Of a DNA stretch of 13,536 nt, positions 7,201 to 13,536 are shown in pieces (positions within the stretch are counted from its first letter, which is position 1; every line of letters begins with the position of its first letter). This DNA is from Cudoniella acicularis. Lineage: Eukaryota; Ascomycota; Leotiomycetes; Helotiales; Helotiaceae. The translations under genes and the position numbers were made by a program. The notes under the pieces are model-generated. The model saw only the letters and a list, made by a program, of their open reading frames with translations. It did no database searches and was not told where the DNA came from. Where the stretch lies: positions 1-13,536 of the forward strand of contig JAAMPI010001512.1 in NCBI GenBank assembly GCA_013054445.1. The letters are read 5' to 3'.

Positions 7201-9690
7201 GGTGGCATGCTGACCTTGTTTTGGTTCAGCAGTAGGGGCAAGCAAACGATTGAAGATTGTTTCTAGATCAACTGTTTTCCGGACTCCAATTGCTGCCAGG
7301 AACTTCTCCTTCACGCCCTGACAAGACGTAACAGTTGGGAGATCATCAAACAATCGCACGCTGGCAAAGAACGCCTCCCCTGGCTTCTTCATGCCAGCTT
7401 TTGTTGGCACAGTCGGGATAGGTTTGAGGAGCGAAGCCACTGTTTCTTTAGAACTTGGGCTGAGTGGGTCCCATGCTTTAGATAATACTTGGAGGACATG
7501 GGCAGCGAATGGGACATGCGTTGTGAGATTTTGCTCTTGTGGTCTGCTGGCATTGGTTTCAATCAAGAACCGTAGCCATGGTACGATCTCAAGTGGTTCC
7601 CAGCCAAGGGCCTGCAACTCATTTATTGAAGATGCTCGAGTGAACTTGAAAGGGATTGTGGTTGGCGGAATTGGTAACTCTGGTGGAATCTTGTTCACAC
7701 TTAAGTAATTCTTGATGCTTCCCAACGCAATAACATCACCCTGCCCATCGACATCTCCAGTCATTGCAACGGCGACATCAAGCAATGAGAGGATAGTCGC
7801 GGTGTCAATCTGACCGCTAACTGCCTTACGACCTGCCCAGCCGATGAACTGGATAAGTTGGTCTTTGCTAAGAGCTTTCGCGCCCAACTCCTGTCGAACG
7901 TCTCCAATTGTGATCTCGGTGATAATCCCAAAATCGCGGAGCTTGCTCACGAATTCGCCTTTGACCAAAGTTTCTGGCACGACTGGAATACCTTCAACGA
8001 AACCGCTGAGATCTTCTGTGGCCAGTCGTACGGTTGTTGTGGGTAGAACGCCCCTGGTGCTGTAAATTTCTATGGAAGGCTTCTTATACGCTGTCCAAAA
8101 TGCTTCCTCAATGAGCTGCGATACTTGAGAGCTTGGGGTCGACTCTCCAAATGTAAACGTCTTCAGAATGTGCAATGCTTCAGGCATGAATTTTGCGACC
8201 TCTTCCTTTGAGATCTTCGTGCCATGACCAGCAGCCTCAGCGGCACGTTTCAACTTGAAAGACAGATCGGCCATTTCGTTCGAGAACGCCAACCTCGCCA
8301 TGATTCCAGCTACACGTAGCATTTCCCGATTCCAAGTGACGACCCATCTCGCGTTCAAATCAATAGATTCTCTCTCCACGGTTGGGATGACTGAAGGAGC
8401 TGACAAGTGCATACCTGCTCCTGTGGTTTGATGGGTAGGAAATCCAATAAAGATGCGTCCCCCGGGCTTCTTTCCCGGCAGGACTGACGAGAATATGTCA
8501 ACCACTCTTGCAACATGGTTATCTTTTGTTGAAGCAGCTTCTTCATCATACGAGGATGTGAGAATGGCCAGCTTTGTTGTCTTGGGCGGTGGTTTCTTGG
8601 TTGCGCGTTCGAGCTCTGCGGCGAACGATGCACTTACTGAAGTCTTTACAACAGCGGTTGTAACTCGTAGAAAAACATTTGCTGTTGTCAGCGCTGTTAG
8701 ATCTTCCAAGACAATATCCTGCAGTGCTTTCTCGTCATGCATGGCCTTTGTCTTAAGCTGGGCATGGCTTGAACTCGTCGTGAGTCTAGAGAAAAATGAT
8801 CGAAGCGATGGCACATCCGCAGAGCTGCTTCCGTAACTATTATCGTAGCTATTTGGTTTCGATATGGATGTAGATACTGCAGGTTTCCATCCAACAACAT
8901 TCATGAAGGTGGCATCCATTTGTACACTCTCCCTATCCAAGCTCTGTATCTTCATCAACCCCTCCTTAGTTTTTGTTTCGACATCTCTCGCAAGAGGAAC
9001 CTCAACACTAGGTGCTGATTTCTTCTTGAGAGATATGATTTTCCAGTCATCCACCAAGAGCTCAATATTTTGCAGGGCTACAAACGTCAAACTTGTTGCC
9101 AGAAATTGTGCTATCGATAAGAGATTCGGCATAGGGGTCGTGGTGTTTCTATAATCGAGGACGAAACTTGTGTTGGGATTTCCTTGGTCCACTGGCAACT
9201 GTAGTCTTCGGGTGAACAGCGAGTTTCCCTTCCAGTAAAATGCCATAGCTTCATTCCCAGAGCTGACAAAAGGCTCTTCACAATCTGCGAACACACTGTA
9301 GAATCCGACCCCGAAAGCCCCAATCTTGGTCTCATCAGGATTTCCCTCCGCTATTCTCTTCAGCCTCGACCAGTCGTTTACCCCAAATGGCAGCCCATTA
9401 TTTGTGACCACTAGTCGTCTCAGTGTATGGTTTAGCAATACATGCTTGAGGATTTCGGACTGGTTGGTGGTATTCGACAGGGGCACTTGCGCAGAGGGCA
9501 GGGTCTCGAACTTGATCGTCACCGTAGTTGCCTGGGCATCAGCAGCATTCTGAAGCAGCTCTCGCAGAGTTGTCCATTCACCCGAGTATCTTGCCAGTAC
9601 CTTGTCGATCAAGGCTCGAGTATTGACGGTGACGGCCTCCTCATCGTCGCCATCTTTCAAGGCAGCCGCCCTGAGTTTCGTGAAGTCCAT
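4259..9690 (-). CDS. Sacsin-like GHKL ATPase / DUF3684 protein with C-terminal HExxH metalloprotease-like motif (three exons, one frame break)
   Basis: This encodes a large fungal protein of about 1,775 residues, in exons 9690-5972, 5923-4422 and 4364-4259. The start is the ATG at 9690-9688, 'MDFTKLRAAA', in context GCGGGATGG. Residues about 25-200 form an Hsp90/sacsin-type ATP-binding domain: N-box 'ELLQNAADA' (E44, N48), 'VTNNGLPFG' (95-103) and the glycine lid 'GAFGVGFYSVF' (124-134). A long body of DUF3684 type follows to about residue 1,250. Then comes a Glu/Gln/Arg-rich probable coiled coil (about 1424-1473), a proline/serine-rich linker with PPSY (5009-5020), and a C-terminal domain with HELAHNLVKEH (4445-4477). 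Exon 3 adds 'EMLVANYFPKMM' and ends 'SLLD' at the TGA 4261-4259. From family knowledge, this ATP fold serves in chaperones. Protein-folding or quality-control work is an inference and the true substrate is unknown. The one flaw is a frame change at 6970-6984: the upstream frame reaches 'LGLPILQWPG', the next frame resumes 'GSYRQGSGEGRFL', and there is no room for an intron. It is otherwise intact over more than 5 kb, so a sequence error or very recent mutation is likely. Confidence 0.85.
4365..4421 (-). other. Intron 2 of the DUF3684 gene
   Basis: The donor is GTGAGT (4421-4416), the branch site is GCTAAC, and the acceptor is the second CAG (4367-4365), giving a 57-base intron in phase 2. The first CAG, overlapping the branch site, would lead to a stop after a few codons. 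The second keeps the frame and yields 'SFYTEMLVANYFPKMM', a sensible continuation after the HExxH motif. Confidence 0.85.
5924..5971 (-). other. Intron 1 of the DUF3684 gene
   Basis: The donor is GTAAGT (5971-5966), the branch site is CTCTAAC and the acceptor is ATATAG (ending 5924), giving a 48-base phase-0 intron. It carries an in-frame TAG and so must be removed. Splicing joins 'SRIVV' to 'VDDYISYRLFKGS' without loss of frame. Confidence 0.9.
6970..6984 (-). other. Frame break inside the DUF3684 gene
   Basis: Upstream frame: TGG CCC GGC CGC CAG, which continues only 20 codons past 'QWP' to a stop at 6916. Downstream frame: CCA GGA AGC TAT, open to the next intron. The change fits one missing base in the GC-rich stretch GGCCCGGCCGCC. 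A 47-base GT-AG intron can be drawn (GTCTGA...CCAG) but it has no usual donor or branch site and would delete the 'DLGLPILQWPG' segment. Confidence 0.8.
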
Positions 9691-10998
9691 CCCGCGACAC
9701 CGCTTTATGCAGTCCTCTCAGGGCCGTTCTTCCTCGATTTTTTGGTTGAATTTGTTATCGAGTACTACCAGTACATTACAGGAGGTTAGTATTAGGTTCG
9801 GGGAGGTCGAGGAATTATCGAGTACATGTGTAGGTGGATTAATCGAGTGTGAAGAGTTTCGGCTAAGAGGCTGACAGGAAGGCTGCGACCTGAGACGCGA
9901 ATTAAATATTAATAGAAGGCGGCAAAAGAAAACAACCGAAGCACCAAGAATCTTCTATGCGGTGAGTCTTTCTGAGCCGGCAGAAAATGCAGTGTACAGG
10001 GCGGAGTTCGATATGATTATTGTGGTGGAGGCATCAACATAGGTGCGTAATGTTGTAAATCGAAGACGGATCATTGTCGGAGTTAATGCAGGGGCGCTGA
10101 CTAAGCATGTATTTCTAGAAATAGAACTGCACAACTTTTGCCTTCGCGATCACAGCTTTTCAATAACTTACACAAGCTCCAATTCAAGATAACAAGTATA
10201 TGTGTAATAATACTGCTAACGGGACTCATTGCCACACTCCAAAAGCCATTTTCAATACGCCCTCGTGGTTGGTCCCAGCCTTCTTGCCGCTCATCCGAAG
10301 CATATCAAAGAAGTCATGAAAACCAATCATTTGAACTGGAGGCTTTTTTCAACTGCCACAATTTATCACTCAAATCTTAAAAAATGAAGTACTAGCTCCA
10401 AAGGGCGCATATTCTTTCGGTAACAACTCAACACTTTTCTCTTCTTTCTACCGAAAGAGCAAATATAAACGCATTTTATACGCTTCACATTTTGCAGTTA
10501 CATAGGCTAGTTTGGGAATTAAAGAGCTCTCTAGATTTTGAAAAGAGGGGGCGTGAACTAACTGCAAAAGATTATTTTAAGAAGACACACGCTAACTAGA
10601 CTAGTTCTCTTGCCTAATTTCAAATAATTGATTTTTAAACCCCTTTGGATCTCCACCTAAAAAGTTTCAGCATTTTCACACATAAAAGCTCGATACAAGG
10701 CTTTCAAAGAGTTAGGTATTTGAGTGTTGAGGTGTCGAGGTTATAGCGTCTTTTAGTGGCGCAGACCCCTGAAAGCCACGTTTCATCCCTGTAACCCTCT
10801 TCACCCCACCACAAAATCTTTGCAACCTCAAAATTAAACCTCTTTAAGCTTCTATTAATGGCCTAGGCAACTAGCCTCCACCATAACTGACTCGACGGAG
10901 AAATCCAAAATTTGGACCCACTGCTTTCGGACTCAATTACTTGGAGAATGTGAGCTGCAAAAGGATAGTTCTATACGAGGGAAACAGCGCGTGCAATT
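9691..10998. other. Divergent intergenic region of 1.3 kb
   Basis: This separates the minus-strand ATPase gene from the plus-strand broken gene at 10999. Close to the ATPase start it is G/C-mixed. Beyond about 9900 it becomes AT-rich with stops in every frame. It should hold the ATPase promoter, but I can name no specific element. Apart from one 34-codon frame (10226-10330) I see no coding candidate. Confidence 0.5.
10226..10330 (-). CDS. Possible 34-residue fragment, unrecognised
   Basis: A short minus-strand frame from the ATG at 10330 to the TGA at 10228-10226 reads 'MIGFHDFFDMLRMSGKKAG' and ends 'MAFGVWQ'. The composition is protein-like rather than low complexity. It is preceded in frame by a stop about seven codons upstream, has no visible partner exon and no known domain. 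It is most likely a fragment of a dead gene or chance. Confidence 0.12.
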   Translation of the reverse strand: MIGFHDFFDMLRMSGKKAGTNHEGVLKMAFGVWQ

Positions 10999-11219
10999 AT
11001 GGACCAACAAGAAGAACTCTCGCAATGCAATATGACTGTCACTAACAAACGCAAACGAGAAGGAGAGAGAAAGACGAAGTGTGCTGGTGGAACGAACATG
11101 TAAAGTACCAGAGCCACCAGATCAGCAAGCTCGCGGGCAGATGCAAATGGCAACAAATCATTTATATGGTAGATAACCCCAAAATTGAAGAGGTCGACGA
11201 ACCGGAAGATATGGGTATT

Positions 11220-11312
11220 GGATTTGGTAATATGGAAAACGAAATGAAATCATATGGAATCAAACCATGGGAAGACGATGCGTTTGAGCAGATGGCTGAA
11301 ATCCGGGAGGAG
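11220..11312 (+). repeat. SYGIK module, copy 1
   Basis: The unit starts 'GFGNMENEMKSYGIKPW' and continues 'EDDAFEQMAEIREE'. The core is an M-x-S-Y-G-I-K turn, an acidic pair, an aromatic residue and a short helix. Confidence 0.6.
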
Positions 11313-11351
11313 ATCAACGAATCTATGAACTCGGACTTTGCGCCAGATGCT

Positions 11352-11414
11352 GGACTTTCTCATATAAAATCCGAGATGAATTCATTCGGGATCAAAGCCT
11401 GGGACGACGAAGAT
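11352..11414 (+). repeat. SYGIK module, copy 2 (shortened)
   Basis: The unit reads 'GLSHIKSEMNSFGIKAWDDE' and then loses the helical tail seen in copy 1. It is the closest relative of copy 1, sharing E-M-x-S-[YF]-G-I-K-x-W-[DE]-D. Confidence 0.6.
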
Positions 11415-11705
11415 GGCGTGGAGAAACGCTTCATATGGAGTGGAAAGGGGGTAGGGCAGGATGAATTCGTCAAATAGGCTGGATTTGAGTCCTAGGGACA
11501 AGAAGGCACACTCGAGCTGACGGTTGCCAAGCTGCGACAACATAACGAAGCTGTTATTGGTAAAGAAAAGCGTAACTGGGGGCGAAAGCAGCGGAACAGA
11601 AGAAGGAAATAGCGAGAACAACGAAAGCGAGAATGCTGTGAAACTACGCTGGCCGCTTCGGCCGCCCAGAGGAAGAAGGCTAAATTGGCTCAGGATCCAG
11701 GGCTT

Positions 11706-11798
11706 GGTTTTGGTACTGTGAAAAAGTTGGTGGCAGCTTATCGAATCAATTCGAATGATGATGATACTTTTAAGAGAGCTGCTAAGATTCTAGAACAG
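11706..11798 (+). repeat. SYGIK module, copy 3 (diverged)
   Basis: The unit starts 'GFGTVKKLVAAYRINSN' and continues 'DDDTFKRAAKILEQ'. The GFG start, tyrosine, isoleucine, acidic run, F and AAxI helix align with copy 1, although the G and K of the core are replaced. Confidence 0.5.
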
Positions 11799-12217
11799 CC
11801 CAAAATCCGAAAAACGAGGGGTAGGGATGCAGGGAGCGGAGGGGAGCAGGGGTTAAAGTTAAATCATATGGCCTGTGAATTTATGGCAAGTGTTAAGCGG
11901 AAAGGATTCTTAGAAGGGATTCAAGGGAGGAGGCTTTTCGAAGGAACATGAAAGAGTAAAAAAAAATTTTGGTCTATTGATGGAATGGATGTGTAAGAAT
12001 TGAAGTGGAGGGGATGTGAACACTATCACTTGTGACGAATACAACGGGTGTAGATCAGTCAGTTAAACTTTGAACAGACTGCTTACTAGACCCCAGGAAA
12101 TCCAATTGGCCATATTCCCACCTAATACCTAACGCAACACCTATTCCCCAACCTCAAGTATTATGATCTACCAGTATTCCGACACTCACCAAGATATCGG
12201 GAAAGATAGAAGGCCCC

Positions 12218-12462
12218 CTATCTCCCCTGCCGACGATCCTGCTCCCTCATAGCATCCAAAATCGCACCAGCCTCCTCATACGAACCACTATCTCTAGGTT
12301 TCAAGTCATAAGAGAGCATGAAGTCGCGCTTACTCTCCAAGCCACCTTCGCGAAGCATTTGGTTGTTGCTATTGTTTGTTGAATTGGTGGTATTGGTGGT
12401 AGTGGAGTTTTGGGTAGAATTGTTGGCGGAGGTAGAAGAGGAGGGGACTGCTTAGGTGGCAT
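12218..12462 (-). CDS. Small fungal protein with one SYGIK-like module; frame problem after the first four codons
   Basis: On the minus strand an ATG at 12462 in good context (CAACCATGCC) starts 'MPPK'. One base short, the main frame begins at 12451 and runs to the TAG at 12220-12218. It has a Ser/Thr/Asn-rich, probably disordered N-terminal half ('SSSTSANNSTQNSTTTN') and a compact charged C-terminus 'LESKRDFMLSYDLKPRDSGS' followed by 'YEEAGAILDAMREQD'. That C-terminus aligns with the modules at 11220-11798. Joined, the product would be about 82 residues. As written, the first usable ATG in the main frame is at 12358 and gives 46 residues. One missing base at AAGCA (12449-12453) or an unseen upstream exon explains the start. 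The function is not known to me. It faces the broken module gene, suggesting a shared origin. Confidence 0.5.
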
Positions 12463-13216
12463 GGTTGCTTTTTGGTTGGTTGGTTGGGTGGATGAGAAGG
12501 AGTGAGTATGATGTGGTGAGATTAAGAGTGAGTTGTGTTGGTAGGGTAAAGGTTTGAGAGGAGTTATGGTTGTGTTATGGTTGTGTGGATGAGTCGCTTG
12601 TTGAGTTTACTGTTTGCCTTGATCGAATATCAGGCTCTTGTTAGAGGAAGAAGGAAAGAGAGGGAGACTGTTGAATACTCGAGTTTAAATAAGCTAGCGC
12701 TATATTATTGCCTAATTTTGATGAGGTAGTAGAAGTACCTTGAGAAAAAATTGAATAGGTAGGCCTCAGTTCTTGTAGGGGTACACCCTGTCAGATATTC
12801 ACCGTCAACACTTCAAGGATTAAACACCTTATCACTATGACATATCTTGTAAATAAAAGGATTCTGTTTTAATCTATCTTACATTATACTACTGCTATCT
12901 AAGCTCTATAGAATTGTAATTTCCCTTTGTTTCATTTAGAGACCCTCTTCTGATACCCCCACAACCTCAAGCATAGCAGAACTAAATACCAAATCGCGCT
13001 AAGCTATCTCGCTTAAGATAAACTAGGTGATACAATCTCTTCGGCTGCCTAGACTTCCGCTATTATTTCAACGTCATTCTTCAGGCGCGGTCCACGCAAA
13101 CGCTCTGTCAAAATTCCTTCTATAACCCGCCGGCCGCGAGATATCTCAACTCCGCACTTCCCCACCAATAACGGGCTAACGCACCTTTATGCAATTGGCA
13201 TTGGGCACTTCAGAAA
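12463..13216. promoter_or_regulatory. Divergent promoter region between the small module gene and the ELFG gene
   Basis: The two flanking genes point away from each other, so both promoters should lie here. On the minus strand just upstream of the small gene is a C-rich, purine-poor leader with a CCAA repeat (plus-strand GGTTGGTTGGTTGG near 12473-12486), typical of fungal 5' leaders. An 11-base unit GTTATGGTTGT is repeated exactly twice at 12563-12584. The remainder is AT-rich and I cannot assign a TATA box or a transcription-factor site. Confidence 0.35.
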
Positions 13217-13536
13217 ATGTCAGAATCAAAGCCTGACACACTAATGTTTGAGCTCTTTGGAGAAGACTCGGATGATGCGATGGACCCTGCGGCAGCTGAA
13301 CAGCAACCCGAAGATCAAAACACAGCACCCGACAATCATGATCCTTCTATAAATGATAAAGCAATGGAAGAGGGGAACGACAACTTAATGAAAGAGCTCT
13401 TCGGAGACAACGAGATGTCCACAATTTCGTCTCCTAAACCTAGTCCCGCCGACGGTGACACAGCCGACCCAATTGACGACTTAATAGCCGAGCTCTTCGG
13501 CGACGACGCTCCACCTCCTACCTCCCCCATCTCCCC
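13217..13536 (+). CDS. N-terminus of an acidic protein with three ELFG(D/E) motifs (runs off the window)
   Basis: The ATG at 13217-13219 (context CAGAAAATGTC, A at -3) opens a frame that is unbroken to the window edge, 106 codons so far. The sequence is acidic and disordered-looking, rich in Asp, Glu, Pro, Ser and Ala. The motif ELFG recurs at residues 12-15, 60-63 and 92-95, each time preceded by a hydrophobic pair and followed by acidic residues: 'LMFELFGED', 'LMKELFGDN', 'LIAELFGDD'. Motifs of this kind occur in disordered parts of transcription-elongation factors such as LEO1 and IWS1, where they act as short docking sites for TFIIS N-terminal-type domains. Using that here is inference. 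The folded part lies beyond the window, so the identity stays open. Confidence 0.75.
   Translation, partial: MSESKPDTLMFELFGEDSDDAMDPAAAEQQPEDQNTAPDNHDPSINDKAMEEGNDNLMKELFGDNEMSTISSPKPSPADGDTADPIDDLIAELFGDDAPPPTSPIS

Larger units (their letters stand above)
10999..11951 (+). pseudogene. Broken gene carrying three copies of a 'SYGIK' module
   Basis: An ATG at 10999-11001 opens a lysine/arginine-rich 34-codon frame ('NKRKREGERKTK') ending at a TAA (11101-11103). A second frame, open from 11079, carries the acidic 'NPKIEEVDEPEDMGIGFG' and two module copies, then meets TAGs at 11475-11477 and 11493-11495. Beyond these come 'TVAKLRQHNEAVIGKEKRNW', a frame change at the five-G run 11578-11582 (one base missing), 'AKAAEQKKEIARTTKARML', a compensating change near 11639, then 'AASAAQRKKAKLAQDPGLGFG' and the third module, ending 'GRRLFEGT' at the stop 11951. 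A 45-base GT-AG segment (11451-11495) would remove both TAGs in frame, but its donor GTAGGG and branch site are poor. The pieces share composition and module, so I read them as one gene. Function is unknown. It is either decayed or affected by base-call errors. Confidence 0.5.

Noticed and set aside
4605..9874. Many plus-strand frames opposite the ATPase gene
   Set aside because: They are antisense shadows of a well-supported coding strand and have no family-like motifs of their own.
10138..10380. Plus-strand 80-codon frame with a hydrophobic segment
   Set aside because: It has no ATG at its start (TTG only), sits in AT-rich spacer, and shows no domain or splice context.
1..13536. tRNA, rRNA, CRISPR arrays, bacterial-type operons
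   Set aside because: No cloverleaf-like motif, rRNA sequence, regular spacer array or ribosome-binding pattern was seen. The gene structure is eukaryotic.

Overview
The window looks like the nuclear genome of a filamentous ascomycete. The large gene has short introns (48 and 57 bp) with GTAAGT/GTGAGT donors and CTAAC-type branch sites close to the acceptor. Its protein belongs to a fungal sacsin-like ATPase family (DUF3684). The intergenic DNA is AT-rich and holds decayed genes and repeat debris. A leotiomycete such as a Sclerotiniaceae relative is my guess, but nothing here proves it. There are no bacterial operons, no CRISPR array and no RNA gene that I can recognise.

Layout. Positions 1-2600 hold two broken, tandem, same-strand copies of one small membrane-protein gene (404-1005 and 1819-2418, minus strand). 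Positions 2600-3600 hold perfect hairpins, short direct repeats, an LTR-like stretch and a degenerate AT-rich tandem repeat. Positions 3736-4008 (minus) are a cryptic coding remnant with one internal stop. Positions 4259-9690 (minus) are the dominant gene. It encodes about 1,775 residues over three exons: an N-terminal Hsp90/sacsin-type ATPase domain, a long DUF3684-type body, a coiled-coil/disordered linker with a PPSY motif, and a C-terminal HExxHxxxxxH site like that of Wss1/WLM metalloproteases. Its frame is broken once near 6970-6984. Positions 9691-10998 are largely silent.

Positions 10999-11951 (plus) are a broken gene carrying three diverged copies of an about 30-residue module with a 'SYGIK' core. 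Facing it, 12218-12462 (minus) is a small gene with a single copy of what looks like the same module, also with a one-base frame problem at its start. At the right edge (13217 to the end, plus) an acidic protein begins. It has three ELFG(D/E) motifs and runs off the window.

The genes do not form an obvious pathway. The themes are a possible chaperone-plus-protease machine, a local module family on two convergent genes, and a striking number of loci with just one or two reading-frame lesions. Several of those lesions fit a single missing base, and two lie in a G run, so sequence error has to be weighed against real gene decay.
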